From assembly GCA_964019695.1 (NCBI GenBank), contig OZ026516.1:81733018-81797017 (forward strand): a DNA stretch of 64,000 nucleotides, read 5' to 3'. The translations under genes and the position numbers were made by a program. The DNA comes from Loripinus fragilis (lineage: Eukaryota; Mollusca; Bivalvia; Lucinida; Lucinidae). This document shows positions 1 through 12,633 of this stretch, one piece after another; the stretch's first letter is position 1, and each line of letters opens with the position of its first letter. The notes below the pieces were generated by a model, which ran no database searches, was not told the origin of the DNA, and saw only the letters and a list, made by a program, of their open reading frames with translations.

Positions 1-298
1 GATATTTTCTTTTTAAAAAGCATAGCAATTGCATAATTCGTCACAGTGATGTTCACGTGTGAAAATTGAAAGGCTACCCCTGGTCTAAATACGGTTGTCT
101 CAGAAACACGTGACCAAATTAATCATTGATTATTTTATACAAATTGGCCGTGAGATGACTTTGCTAATTAATACTAGCTGTTTCAGAACTATGACATTCG
201 TTTGTTAAATGTTATAATTTTTAATATTCGAATATCCCCTACTTTTTGTGAACAGTATATTTCAGCCACCAGTGGTTGTAGCCACTGTCAGTTTTCTT
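1..298. other. Unassigned AT-rich DNA
   Basis: I see no coding potential, tandem repeat or recognisable transposon terminus in this stretch. Confidence 0.5.
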
Positions 299-450
299 CA
301 CTTTTCAGGCGATGGTTCTGTTATTGGTAGTTCAATGTTTTTATAGATCCCATTTTGTGTAGGGAATTCATATACGTATTAGGTCGCGGTATGATGAAGT
401 GCTTGTTGTCCTTTCTAGTTTGGAATTTGTTTTGCTTTTTGCTTATTGCA

Positions 451-497
<47 letters not shown>

Positions 498-575
498 GTG
501 GGGGTCCCTTCTCTTGTGTTTGTTTCTATTTCATTGGGTGCCAAGGGTTTGTCTGTTGTCTGCAGTTGTGACATT
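299..575 (+). repeat. Dispersed repeat family A, diverged copy
   Basis: The stretch follows the order of landmarks seen in better copies at 14688-14962 and 19068-19310: a head like GGCGGTGGTTCTGTTGTTG, a T-rich middle, and a tail like GTGCCATGGGTTTGTCTGCAG. A (TC)n tract sits inside it. Family A has at least a dozen full or partial copies in this window on both strands. It has no evident terminal inverted repeats and no ORF, so its class is unknown. Two short overlapping frames here are products of the TC tract and are not genes. Confidence 0.55.
453..495. repeat. (TC)n microsatellite
   Basis: About 21 uninterrupted TC dinucleotides, inside the family A copy. Confidence 0.97.
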
Positions 576-1367
576 TTGTACTTGATAATTTTTTTTTAAA
601 AGATCTACCTGACAGTGTACAGCTTTATCTAACCCATCGTATGGGTTTAGATTACATACCTGTAAATATAAGAATGGTGGCGATTGGGTGAAAAGGTGGG
701 TGGAAGATAAGGTGTATATTTTAAAAGCAATATGTCCACTGATTGGACATTAATGTCTACATTATAGAAGAATTGTTTTCACTTGAGGGAGGGACAGCTG
801 CTGCACATTTGCAAGCAATTCCGATTTGATACGTTGTATTTGTTTTAAGGCAGGGGAGCAGAAAATGAGACCCTGTGCATTTATGATTTTTTTTCTGTGC
901 AAATTCGCTGCATGGTTGGGGGTAGATGCATTTAGGTGGCCAGTCTAAGGCCAAGCTACACTTCTGTGATAGCCATTTAGCTGTTCACAATTCACCAAAT
1001 TCTTATTTTGGAGGTCTACAGGTCTTGGTCCTATTATATATAATAAGCAAGGCTTCATGTTGTGCTCAGCTGCCATCGGAACAATGACAGTATATCAGAT
1101 ACTAGCTATAAATTGACTGAAATAGCTGACTTATTAACTTGTTGTAGACATAATACAAGCTAGACTAACCCCAATATTTTCAAACCCCAGAGAGAAAATT
1201 GAGATATTAGAATACAGTTGCAGCAAGCATATCAGATATTATACTGCTGTGTGAATGGCCGTTGTCTAAAAAACAGTAGCTATTATTCTCAGACAATAGT
1301 TATGACAGCTGGTCTAGTCAACAATTAACATTTGGATACCAATGGCAATAGCAGCAACACAATCGTC
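576..1367. other. Unassigned DNA
   Basis: No repeat terminus, ORF or RNA gene that I can support. The 65-codon minus frame at 757-954 has no recognisable motif. Confidence 0.5.
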
Positions 1368-1450
1368 TTAACCCTATGTATTAGGGAAACACATAAACAA
1401 ATATTTTGCAAACAGTGCCTACCTAGATGAATTGCAGCATAATGTTTGAA
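1368..1450 (+). mobile_element. Left half of a TTAA-flanked piggyBac-like MITE
   Basis: It begins TTAACCCTATGTATT, matching the terminus of the complete copy at 2418-2657 (TTAACCCTTTGTATTCTGG), and continues into the family core 'GCAAACAGTG...GATGAA'. The right half is absent: the element is cut by the SINE at 1451-1668 and the sequence beyond the SINE no longer matches. The piggyBac assignment rests on the TTAA duplication and the CCCTTTG-type terminus of the family. Confidence 0.6.
1435..1450. repeat. Left target-site duplication of SINE
   Basis: The 16-nt CAGCATAATGTTTGAA matches CAGCATCATGTTTGAA at 1669-1684 in 15 of 16 positions. Confidence 0.85.
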
Positions 1451-1668
1451 CCGGGCTGCGTAGCGCTGTCGGTAACGTGTCTGGCAACAGATGCAAGTCT
1501 GACTGCAGATCCAGGGGTCGCGAGTTCGATCCCCGCCCGGTCCCATACTTTCGTGGAGATTGATCATGAAATAATTTTTACGGTCGTTCTCCTCCCTTGT
1601 GGTAAGGTAAACTGACCGTTCCTCACTGACCATAGCTGTTGACTTTGGACGTAAAGCATCAAAACAAA
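1451..1668 (+). mobile_element. tRNA-derived SINE, near full length
   Basis: A non-autonomous retrotransposon. The head is tRNA-like, with an A-box-like TAGCGCTGTCGG near 1460 and a B-box-like GAGTTCGATCC near 1522, the internal RNA polymerase III promoter elements. The body runs from CCCGGTCCCATAC (about 1537), and the tail is GGACGTAAAGCATCAAAACA. It is bounded by 15/16-matching 16-bp target duplications. The body is shared with the minus-strand SINE at 62029-62276, and the tail motif GGACGTAAAG with both other SINEs. It is not a functional tRNA gene: no cloverleaf acceptor pairing is evident and it is embedded in a SINE. Confidence 0.88.
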
Positions 1669-1684
1669 CAGCATCATGTTTGAA
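1669..1684. repeat. Right target-site duplication of SINE
   Basis: Partner of 1435-1450, with one mismatch. Confidence 0.85.
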
Positions 1685-2000
1685 AAAGTGTAAAAAATCT
1701 CTATTTCTGGAGGATCCGTTTTTTCAAATTATCTAGGGGTCGCAACAGCTGTCGTTGTTTCTGTGTGGAGTTGGTAAAACTTCTCCCAGTGCAGCGATAT
1801 AGTGTTGATATTTTTCATATAAGTGGGATTCTGACGTAAAGCGAAAAACCGCGTAAGACGGTGTTAGGGGGCGTGAGAATTGTTGCACTTTCCATTAGTT
1901 CCATGAACAGGCTCAATAAAACTTAGCCGACTGTTTTCTTATATTGTATGTTCTTTCTATTTCTGAAGGATCCATTTTTCGAGATTATTCAGACTAAAGC
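1685..2000 (+). repeat. Dispersed repeat family R, copy 1
   Basis: The segment 1850-1992 (GGCGTGAGAATTGTTGCAC ... GAACAGGCTCAATAAAAC ... GAAGGATCC) is strongly similar to 8325-8450. A shorter fragment of the same family (CTATTTCTGGAGGATCCG) lies at 1700-1735. It is non-coding and I do not know the family. Confidence 0.6.
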
Positions 2001-2417
2001 TTAGAATATATTTAATTATAACATGGCATCCTTAGATATGTACAATGGACTATCCCAAGTGTATTGTATCAAACAAGAAGGAAGAATCCATCAGTATACA
2101 AAGAGTTATGATACTTATTAATAAAGAGATAATCACAAGGAAATCTGTAAATTCTCACAGTATGTAAAAGTTTGATGTAATGAGGAATAATAAAAATTAA
2201 AATTAAGAACCTCGCTGAATATTCAATCATTTTGGGTTTGCTATTTAATACGATAAATGTTAAAAAATCAAATACCGTGATTATCAAAGGCTGAATACAG
2301 TGACATATCCATTTTAGCTCATAAATGGATAGTCCATGCACTCAAGTCCATGCATAAAACAAACTGTATACGATGTATACAAAATATAACATACGGATTA
2401 TTTAGTAGCATATGTCC

Positions 2418-2657
2418 TTAACCCTTTGTATTCTGGAAAAAGTATTTTAGTAAACAGCGAAGGCCCAGATAAAATGCAGCATTTTATGACGCATTTCATT
2501 AGGGTCTGCACTTTTTGTTGAGCTCTAAACAATCTTCAGGGACTAATATATCTTAATTAGGAAATCCGACCTGTGGCCCCTTGAAATATATAATGGACTA
2601 TCCCATCCTTATAGCATTAATCTGTATGGTAAAATCCGACAGAATACAAAGGGTTAA
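2418..2657. mobile_element. piggyBac-like MITE, complete copy
   Basis: A 240-bp element with TTAA at both ends and inverted termini: left CCCTTTGTATTCTGG, right CAGAATACAAAGGG. TTAA target duplications and CCC-type termini are characteristic of piggyBac. No ORF. Related full or partial copies lie at 1368-1450, 4430-4521, 31233-31462, 32045-32160 and 32483-32890. Confidence 0.75.
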
Positions 2658-2739
2658 AACTACTCAATGGAAATCACTTGCCTTGGATGGGACAGAAAGT
2701 GAAAAAATGTTCTTTTATGGTAATACTTGCTTCACCTAT

Positions 2740-2835
2740 ATATATTTTTTGCATACATATTTGTATCCTGGGTCAGGTGTGGTACTTGATTGTATCGTTT
2801 CCTGATCTTTGCAGTCTTTCTTTCTTTTCTAAATC
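2740..2835 (+). repeat. Dispersed repeat family B, 3' fragment
   Basis: It matches the distal part of family B: a GGTATCCTGGGTCAGGTG-like start, then GGTACTTGATTGTATCG and TTCCTGATCTTTGCA. Fuller copies lie at 15552-15812, 16689-16927 and 26150-26492. Non-coding. Confidence 0.7.
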
Positions 2836-2890
2836 ATCATTTCTTAGTTTCAGAGGTTTTGCATTTATCTACCAAAAAACATGTATAATA

Positions 2891-3820
2891 TACTGAACAA
2901 AAGTGAAAACACTACACCTGAATTGTTTGCCACCTATATACAAAATTATGCAAACCAAGAATGCAATTGAAAGTGTATCTTAATGTTCAAATACTGGGTA
3001 ATGCATGACAGTAAATGTTTTACGGATGTTGTCAAGAGGAAACACATGAAAGCCATTTAAATATGACAGGGGTCTATTTTTTAAGGTTGCCAATATGAAC
3101 GGAAATCTAACACAATTTAGGCCTTCAGAAGTCCACTACCTACGAGATCCGACTGCACGAAATGGTAGTCTAGACATGGGACAACAAGAAATGTGAAGGA
3201 CTTATCTCAAGTGTGTTTTGATCGTTTAGAAAAGCACTCTTAAAAAGCGGATTTTCCATCAAATTGCCAAGTTTAAAAAATTCACACTGAAATCTCCATA
3301 GGAAAATCAATGTGTTGTTGCATCTTAGTATGAGGAAATTACTAGTCGAGAAATGGTAGAAACAATGTGCTGAGAGGTCTACCTGATTTGGCAAAAGAAA
3401 ATTATCGAAAATCGTGATAAATCGAAGATTACCAAACATTTTATATTCCCTATTTGTTTTTGTCAAAGGGAGATAATTTTCAATATTTTACAAATTTGCT
3501 AAATTCGAAATTGATTTTATGAGCTTGTTTCAAGTGATTAAGCAGTTTTCTTGTGCTTTTATGCAACGCAATAAAGACCAATTTTGATAAGCATAACAAT
3601 TTTAATTTGCGCATGCGCAATCGCAAATTTCAGTGAATAAAGCTTTAAACACATAAATGAGCATATCTCATACATCAAACGAGACAAATTGGTGGAGTTT
3701 CAACGAATCGTTTGCTGGATGTCTGGGCAACATTATTAAGCTTTAGTAAATACTTTTTGTCCAATACTTTCTCTTAAAATATAGATAATTGTAGTGTAGC
3801 GTTTTCACTTTTGTTCGGTA
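2891..3820. mobile_element. Tc1/mariner-like TIR element, no intact transposase
   Basis: The termini are inverted repeats flanked by TA: left TA-CTGAACAAAAGTGAAAAC, right GTTTTCACTTTTGTTCGG-TA, with similarity continuing about 15 bp further in (ACACTACACC / GCTACACTAC). About 930 bp long. TA target duplications are typical of Tc1/mariner. The interior has only short interrupted frames; the 98-codon minus frame at 3170-3466 shows no recognisable transposase motif. Non-autonomous or decayed. Confidence 0.72.
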
Positions 3821-4429
3821 TATTATAGAAACACATATTCTATGCGTGTATTTATAATTCCAGATAAAAGACACATGGGTAGGAAAATTCTGAATCAAAC
3901 AACACCAAACCGCCCTACCTAGCTTTTTTCAGACCAAGATTTTTTTCAACTCGGCCTCAAGGATTTTATCGATGATTATGTTAGGTAATTTATTGCATAT
4001 GATGTTCAAGTTTATCACAATGTTGTCATCATTTTGTTATTCCAACATCAGAAAGGCGTGACATGCTACTTTTTAGACATCACAATAATATTCAAGGCAT
4101 TTCAAATGCATGATCCATTATTGATAACAATTTAATTTGGGATTTTTGGTGGATCAGCGGTTGATCTATATTTATATGACACTTTCAACCTATCATGTTA
4201 AGAAACTTTGTCATTAATAACGTTTTTGCGATATAAATCTGGCAGCTATCATGTTATAGCAATAGGAGGTTGATGAATGATATTTTTCATGTTGAATAAC
4301 AGTTACCTATCATCAAATATATCAGAAGTATGCATTGGAAGCCAGAACTAAGTGTCCTACTGTGCTGATTTCGCTGTCGCGTCCACCATTTGTAGATCTA
4401 CTAATTTTCTTTAAATTTCAATACAGTCA
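3821..4429. other. Unassigned DNA
   Basis: No supported feature; AT-rich, with no long frame. Confidence 0.45.
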
Positions 4430-4600
4430 GGATGATCCATTGCGGGGTGGCATGTTAAAAATTCATATTTGTCTTCACTGTTTGCCAAAGTACTCATTTA
4501 GGAGACACCAGTATACAAAGGGTATACAAAGGCGGTGGTTCTGTTGTTGTGGATTCTATAGTGACTTGGTTCATTACAACAAGCAGTGACCTTAGTGATC
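4430..4600 (+). repeat. Right half of piggyBac-like MITE abutting a family A head
   Basis: 4430-4521 matches the right side of the TTAA MITE family (CACTGTTTGCCAAAGTAC ... CAGTATACAAAGGG). It is followed at once by AAGGCGGTGGTTCTGTTG, the recurrent head of family A, which fades by about 4590. The 84-codon frame spanning this stretch is a by-product of the repeats. Confidence 0.55.
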
Positions 4601-5010
4601 AGAACCTTTCCTAAAAGGTTAAGAAACTCTCCACGGACTTGTATTCATCTTACATAAACCTTTGGGACATTCCCTAGGGCGGTAAGGGTGAAAACAACCA
4701 TCCAAATGATAAATATCACAACTTTGGACAAATATCGTATTTTTCCAGAACGTTTGCGTGGCAGTACCCATAGAAACTATAATTTGTGACGTCATTGTAT
4801 GTCAGACACGATGTCAAACGCTTTAAAAATCGCAGGCAACGACAGATTTAAATAGAAAATTCATTTTAAGCATCATTTCTTTTCAATGATTTGAAATTCT
4901 ATAATGAACTGTGGACCGAACTTTATTAACACCTTTTACATGTATAAAACAATTGTTTCTATAATTGCTAAATAGATCTAGATTGTTTCTACCTTCAATA
5001 CTTACTGACG
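4600..5010. other. Unassigned DNA
   Basis: No supported feature. Confidence 0.45.
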
Positions 5011-5013
5011 TTC

Positions 5014-5211
5014 TCACACCGAGTAGTTGGCAATCAAAAACGCTCTTAACAATCGACGAACGCGGATAAAAAATCGCTAGAAACAGTGTTTTCGATTGCC
5101 ATTTGTCGCCAATTTGGCGACAAATGGCAAATGAAAACTCTGTTTCTAACGATTTTTGGTCTACGTTCGTCGATTGTTTTGACGTTTTCGATTGCCGCCT
5201 ACCCGGTGTGA
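5014..5211. mobile_element. Foldback MITE family H, copy 1
   Basis: 198 bp with termini TCACACCGAGTAG...CTACCCGGTGTGA and a long self-complementary structure. The centre (about 5096-5132) is a near-perfect hairpin around GCCATTTGTCGCC / GGCGACAAATGGC. The 3-bp duplication TTC is present on both sides (5011-5013, 5212-5214). Three more copies lie at 57833-58017, 58910-59097 and 59196-59389. A 3-bp duplication is seen in PIF/Harbinger, but the superfamily is uncertain. Confidence 0.8.
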
Positions 5212-5737
5212 TTCTTTAAGGGTTTATAAGTGCAACTTTTTCTACGTAACCATTACCCACATCCCAGCCAGCATGTCATCTCGGTCCACGGTCGGCCCAC
5301 CAGCGAAATACCACAAGCCTTTCGAATGGCGTTTTGCTGGTGGGTCTTAACCTACTAATATGCAGTTGATGATTGTCCGTTAAACTCGTGTTCTTAATCG
5401 CAATCAGGCAACACAACGCATACTCTTATATGTTTTGAAATAAACATATTCTCAGAATCATGATGCAGACATTTATGGTGCATTATTGCTGTCAAAATAA
5501 ATATTTACAGCTTACGAATATAACAAAAGATAATGTTTTAGTTCTTTTCAAATTTTAAGATCATTATCAACAGTAACTCTTTCATTGCTAGTGGCGTTTG
5601 TCGTCCGCTACAGGCTGGAACCAAATCAGAGGCCTGATTTGATTGCAAATTGTTGCCAATCTTATTAAATTGATAAAAAAATGTTTTAAAAAGATATTTG
5701 AGCCGCGACATGAGATTTCCAATAATGTGGTATGTGC
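5212..5737. other. Unassigned DNA with a weak hairpin
   Basis: 5285-5345 contains an imperfect inverted repeat around GGCCCACCAGCGAAA / TTTTGCTGGTGGGTC, resembling 27455-27500. Otherwise nothing recognised. Confidence 0.4.
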
Positions 5738-5798
5738 GACCAGCAAAGCCTCAGACCAGCCTGCGCATACGCAGTCTGATCTGAGCCTTTGCTAGTCG
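5738..5798. repeat. GC-rich hairpin core
   Basis: Arms CGACCAGCAAAGCCTCAGA and TCTGAGCCTTTGCTAGTCG flank CCAGCCTGCGCATACGCAG. The same core sits inside the 211-bp MITE at 19376-19586 and in diverged form at 25965-26028 and near 46430, so this is probably a remnant of that MITE class. Confidence 0.65.
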
Positions 5799-6955
5799 TT
5801 TGAATAATCTATGACTGTGTGTAAGCTACTGGTCGAACTGCATTTGGAGTTTTTAAGCTTAACAGGGGACTGTACAGGCTCGTCTGTGTCTTCAATTATC
5901 AAAATGCCACATTGTTTGAAATCACATGTCACGGCTCATTTTTAAAAGAAAAATTCTGCATGCAACAATCTAGACTGGCTCCCATCGTCAAACTTAATTA
6001 TGCATACTCAAAAGTATTTTTTTTTCATGGATTTCTCAATCTAATGATGGCTGAGTTTGAGTATGTTCTAAGGGCTGAAAGAAAAGACAACTCTGATGGG
6101 AAAACAATGTTTGGATTATTTCTCTTGGTCAGAACATCTTTATTAAATCAATGAACATACGACAGGGAGCCAGTCTAACAACAATCATGTAACATAACCC
6201 ATCATGCAAAGAATTAACTGCTCGCTTTTCAAAATTTAAGGTCATCACAAGTTTCGCAGAGACTACAAGGAACCTCAGTTAGTAAACTTAGCAATAAAGC
6301 TGTCTAATGCCACTGTAAATCAATAAAAGGAATTGAAAGAATGAGAAACAATTTGTTCCCATTTCCTTATCTGATTACACGTCACATACAGTAATGCAAA
6401 ACGGAACAAATAAAACTGACATACATGTAGTTAGTTATTAGTGTAATGCCAACATCTTTAAACCGAAAACCAAATGCATAGTAGGTAAATATATAGTTAA
6501 AATACAGGAAGTGTTGTGAATGCTCGCACTAGCACAAGTTCATTTATACGATCTGCAAGCGTTGATGGAACTATTGTCTGTATTTCAAATTTAAGGTGAT
6601 TTGACTTATATATTACCATCCAAGTTGTCACTTTTGTGACGTAATTCGATGACTTTTTCCATATAAAGACTTGTTCATATTTTGAGTATGGCTTATAATA
6701 GCGTGTGTTAAATTATTGCTTATATATATTCCCCAAACATGGCTAAAAATCTAAAATAGAGTACAGCGGATGGTGTGCTTCCGATATAATGTTTTCCAAA
6801 GCATCTGAAAATTTCACAGCTGATTGTGCTGTATGTTAAGGGCATGCTAAGTTGACGTCGGTCTGCAGGGGCGTGCACGTACCTTGAGTCTTTAGAATAG
6901 ACAACTGTTCTGGCATGTTGTGGATACTTCCATAAACCAAAATATAAAAGAATAT
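5799..6955. other. Unassigned DNA
   Basis: No recognisable repeat termini or conserved frame. The 80-codon plus frame at 5912-6154 begins from a non-ATG codon and matches nothing I know. Confidence 0.4.
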
Positions 6956-6959
6956 GAAT

Positions 6960-7360
6960 TATCATAATGACGTCGCGTCTGGGAGTGGAATAACGCCATG
7001 CATTAAAATCACCCTGACGCTTTCACGCCGAAAATATTATTTCAAAATAGTTTTAATGTCATATGGTAAATATAATCTAAAATTTGTCCTCCTGTATTAT
7101 AAAATTTATTCAACTCGTTGCGAAAAAGAGATAAAATGCTCGGCAAGCCTTGCATTTTATCGCTTTTCCCCAAGTCATTTAGTAAATTCAATAAAACATG
7201 AGCACTCATGTAAGATCCTCTATAAATGCATACGAAGGATAGGAACACTTTACAAAACAAGAGCATCAGACCTGGCCAAGGCAAGGTCTTCATTTCACGG
7301 TCCATTTAACACAGACTATGTTATCCCAAAATCAGATGGCGGTTGTGTTCGATAACTACT
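6960..7360 (+). mobile_element. Partial copy of MITE family D
   Basis: The left part (ATGACGTCGCGTCTGGGAG ... ATAACGCCATGCATTAAAAT) matches the terminus of the element at 13930-14368. A second shared block around 7130-7185 is the internal AAATGCTCGGCAAGCCT hairpin. No matching right terminus was found. The 133-codon plus frame here is a chance opening through the repeat. Confidence 0.55.
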
Positions 7361-7389
7361 TTGATCGTTATGGATTCCTGGCTAGGAGC

Positions 7390-7633
7390 TAAGGCCAAAT
7401 AAAAATATAAGTGTGTTGGGTAACGGGTATGAAAATGTTAGGTAGGGTAGGCACACACATTGTTTTCTAAAAAAAAATATAATGTTATTCAGTTTGAAAG
7501 GCATTTTGCCTTTCAAAATGCATAAAATTATATATTTTCCCAGAAAACCTGAAAAAAAATCCTAGGTTTCACCAGTAAATTAAGGTAGGGTCGGGTTACC
7601 CTAAACACAGATACTTTTTTTTATTTGGCTTAA
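7390..7633. mobile_element. MITE family E
   Basis: About 244 bp with imperfect inverted termini: left TAAGGCCAAATAAAAATA...GTGTGTTGGGTAAC, right GGTTACCCTAAACACAG...TTTTTATTTGGCTTA. An internal hairpin TTTGAAAGGCA/TGCCTTTCAAA lies near 7494-7518. No ORF. I associate this GCCAAATAAAA...GGGTAACCC repeat with mollusc genomes, but cannot check that here. Confidence 0.7.
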
Positions 7634-7790
7634 CTTAGAGTCAAAAATGTTACACAGTCTTTGTAATCTGACTGCAATGAGGAAAAAACCTGTTCAATGC
7701 CTTATCATCCAATGTTCAATGGCATGGTAGAGAGTGTTAGGATCTTTGAACACAAAGCAGCAAAAGCAGTAGGAGAGCTAAAATTAATTT
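7634..7790. other. Unassigned DNA
   Basis: Nothing supported between MITE E and the family A copy. Confidence 0.4.
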
Positions 7791-8065
7791 TACTGGGCAT
7801 AACATCGCTCTAGATTCTGCTTTTGTCAAAACGCTAATTTTGCTTAGCTCGAATGGAGGCTTCCTAAGTAATCCAATGTGTTTTGGTAAACAGGTATGAA
7901 ACAATCAAATCAGTAAAACAATCAAAACAATTAATATGCTTTGATGAAACAATGAAATGGCTCTCAACTCATTGAAAGTCAGAGCTAAAGAAAACCCCTA
8001 GATCAGCCAATGGTCGGCTCAGCCATCAAGTACTGACCCACTAATGAAAGTGTTCGGCCAGAGTC
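7790..8065 (-). repeat. Dispersed repeat family A, 5' portion, minus strand
   Basis: On the minus strand it reads like the proximal part of the long copies at 16265 and 51717. The shared blocks are TTAGCTCGAATGGAGGCTTC (compare GCCTCCATGCGAGCTAA at 51829), GCTCTAGATTCTGCTTTTG and CAGAGCTAAAGAAAACC. Non-coding. Confidence 0.6.
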
Positions 8066-8324
8066 GTAATGAAAGAGGAATTCATAACTATAAACCATTA
8101 TTAGGTCTATAACTCGGCATGCAGGCTGTCGCATAATATCCATGTTATATACCACGCTTTTTTGAATTGATCAGGAATAGAAGCTTTTACGCAATGATTC
8201 TTTTGAATTTGTAAACTAAATTGCCATATAATACTGGCTCTGATATGGCTTGGTGCAGAAGAGTTTTCAAGCCAATATTGTATTTAAAGATCAGCTCTGA
8301 GTGTCTTCAGTAGATTTTAGAAGT

Positions 8325-8450
8325 TTTTGGTGGCGTGAGAATTTTTGCACTTTTTATTAGTTCTCATGAACAGGCTCAATAAAACGGAGTCTGCTGTTTT
8401 CTTATATTGTAGGTTCTCTCTGTATCGGAAGGATCTGTTTTCCAGATTAT
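8325..8450 (+). repeat. Dispersed repeat family R, copy 2
   Basis: Close match to 1855-1990, sharing GGCGTGAGAAT, GAACAGGCTCAATAAAAC, CTGTTTTCTTATATTGTA and GGAAGGATC. Non-coding. Confidence 0.65.
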
Positions 8451-8559
8451 TGATATTAATAGCCTTTGCTTTAGTAACTTAGCAGTCAGTTAATGGTTTC
8501 TATTGTTGAAGCCCTTACATCTGAACATACTTTTGCAAAATGAATAAGTCAACTAGAAA

Positions 8560-8885
8560 ACAGACTGGAAGTCCCATTTCTCGACCATGACCCATGCATA
8601 TAAAACAATAGCATATGACGGTATTTTCATTCCCCTTTTCCTCCTGTTTCGTCATCATCCTCACTTTGTTATAGACGCCTTCTTTGGAATTCCTTATGAC
8701 ACTAAGACTACCAGGAGCCACAATGATTATATTGACTATCTCAAACAACGTCTAGATGCTGCTAATTCAACATAATCTGAAGAGTCAGCAAGATGCATGA
8801 GAAGACAGAAAGGGATTTTACGTCGTTCCAATGTTGAGTTTGGAGATAGTGTTATGTTGGAAAAGCAATGACTTACGGGAAGACA
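8560..8885 (+). pseudogene. Ty3/Gypsy-like integrase C-terminal remnant
   Basis: The frame at 8587-8775 contains PLFLLFRHHPHFVIDAFFGI followed by YIDYLKQRLDAANST. This resembles the post-catalytic part of retrotransposon integrases, where a PFFLMFGRHPRL-type block is followed by a helix with a LKERL pattern. After a stop at 8773-8775, coding-like sequence continues (a SARCMRRQKG-like stretch) and breaks down in frame by about 8880. The catalytic core and LTRs are absent. Assignment rests on motif memory, so moderate confidence. Confidence 0.55.
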
Positions 8886-8889
8886 CATG

Positions 8890-8985
8890 AATAGAGAATA
8901 CTAGGTGAGTGTCTTTTGATATCAAGTTTACCGGGCAAGGTTAACTTGATATCAAAAGACGCAAACCTTGTATTCTATTTATCAG
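8890..8985. repeat. Foldback hairpin
   Basis: Perfect 18-bp inner arms GTCTTTTGATATCAAGTT (8911-8928) and AACTTGATATCAAAAGAC (8943-8960), extended outward with mismatches to AGAATAC...GTATTCT. Probably the core of a foldback MITE immediately downstream of the Gypsy remnant. Confidence 0.7.
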
Positions 8986-8999
8986 TTTACCCATTGTTG

Positions 9000-9509
9000 A
9001 ACACTCTTCAAACTAGCAATTATGACGTAATTTTTGATTTTTGTTTTGATTAAGCGTCATAAGCGACGTCATTCAAAAAGTGCAACGTCATCATGACCTG
9101 ATAAAGGTAACATGCCGTGAGATAGGAAACGTTTATTAGGTCATGTAAATATTAGGGGTTACTGATAATAGGTGGTATTTGGTAACACTGTCCCTATGTA
9201 GTCATTGGTAAGGTGTCTAAAGTCTGTCTCTGATATATCTGGGTATAAGGTAGTGAAAGAGAAATGCGACATTAGAATTAGCGAAATTCGAAATTGTGAA
9301 TAATGCCCTTTACAGGGCTGCTCTATCCACTGGCACACAAGCCTACACAAGTTAGGAAAGAGAATCAGATTAAAAACGAACTTATATTATCATCGCAAGA
9401 GAGTGAATACTCATTCAGCAGCAAATCTTCAGATGACGAGGAAGAGAATCAGGATGAACCACCTAATATACCACATATTATATGCACTGAGACTCTTGAC
9501 AAATAGGTT
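9000..9509 (+). other. Mostly unassigned; acidic frame of unknown origin
   Basis: The frame at 9303-9506 (67 codons) has a Ser/Asp/Glu-rich segment (SSKSSDDEEENQDEPP). It could be the C-terminal tail of a retrotransposon polyprotein given the integrase remnant 500 bp upstream, but nothing identifies it. It may be chance. Confidence 0.25.
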
Positions 9510-9725
9510 TACTGTAAATTCGGGAATTTTCGCGAGAATTTTATTTTCACGAATACCCTTAAAAGACATTTGCAACGTAAAAATCGCGAACAGGACATAC
9601 TTTAGCTATACCAGTAAACGACAGAGTGATATCGCCAATTCGCGGGGGTATGATTTTCACGAAACTTCGCCTATGCGAAGTTTCATGAAAATTAAACTCT
9701 CGCGAAAATTTCGCAATTTACAGTA
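9510..9725. mobile_element. TA-flanked MITE with 35-40 bp TIRs
   Basis: Ends are TA-CTGTAAATT...AATTTACAG-TA. The inverted similarity reaches inward through CGCGAGAATTTTATTTTCA on the left and TGAAAATTAAACTCTCGCG on the right. A second perfect inverted repeat GAAACTTCGC/GCGAAGTTTC lies near 9661-9684. 216 bp including TA. Mariner-type ends are inferred from the TA duplication. The 133-codon plus frame crossing it is not a gene. Confidence 0.82.
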
Positions 9726-11900
<2,175 letters not shown>

Positions 11901-12278
11901 TTTAAAGCTGCATAGTCTGTATTTTTTTATCTTTCAATTTTAGAACTAATGTTTCTATTTTTCATGGACACATTGAAAAAACTAAAATTCAGGTATACAT
12001 TATACCAATTTCGTCAATCTTAACAAATTATCAGTATCAAAACAACAGCATTTATGTTAAAATTACCTGTCTATAATTATTTGAGGGACGCAAATAATTA
12101 CCAAAAAAGGGAAAAACACACCTGTGTTATAAGATAATTCACTTTTCCGTGCAGTTTTCAGCTACAGTGAACAGAATTATTGTGAAAACATAACTTACTT
12201 CTACTTTTACAAATGATTTAAAAAGAAAATAAAAAAATTCGAAAAATGTTCATAGATGCAGACTTAGTCTCTTTAAGA
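11901..12278 (+). mobile_element. Repeat family C, copy 1 (MITE-like)
   Basis: Aligns along its whole length with 13549-13921, sharing AGCTGCATAGTC, CAAAACAACAGCATTTATG, GATAATTCAC, ATTATTGTGAAA, ACAAATGATTTAAAAAGAAA and TCGAAAAATGTTCATAG. The ends are weakly inverted: TTTAAAGCTGCATAGTC against GACTTAGTCTCTTTAAG. No ORF. Confidence 0.7.
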
Positions 12279-12424
12279 CTGGTATTTGGATATCAACCAG
12301 CGAAAAGCAATATCACTGTATAATCCTCTACCCAAACATTTCTAAATTGAAATCAAAGAAAAAAATCACCATAGCCAACGAAAAATATATTTGTTTCACC
12401 CTTTCATCCATAAATATATCTAAA

Positions 12425-12633
12425 TACAGTAAAACCTGTGTCAAACGGCCACTCTCAAAAAGACCACAAAATGGTTTTCAAGACCAATTATAGTTTAATG
12501 CAGGTCAAAAGTATTGCAGAATAATCCCCTTGGAGCATTCTGCAATACTTTCGACCCAATTAAGCTGCGTTTGGTCATTAAGATCTTTGTTTTGTCTTGT
12601 TTTGAGTGGCCGTTTTACACATGTTTTATTGTA
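12425..12633. mobile_element. TA-flanked MITE family G, complete
   Basis: Ends are TA-CAGTAAAACCTGTGTCAAA and TTTTACACATGTTTTATTG-TA, extending into CGGCCACTCTC / GAGTGGCCG. A central inverted repeat lies around CAAAAGTATTGCAGAAT / ATTCTGCAATACTTTCG. About 209 bp, no ORF. A second copy at 21065 is split by the 4.55-kb element. Confidence 0.82.

Noticed and set aside
1451..1550. Possible tRNA gene
   Set aside because: A and B boxes are present but lie in a SINE with target duplications; no convincing acceptor stem.
6954..7355. 133-codon plus-strand frame as a gene
   Set aside because: It crosses a MITE D fragment, has no motif and has an antisense counterpart of similar quality.
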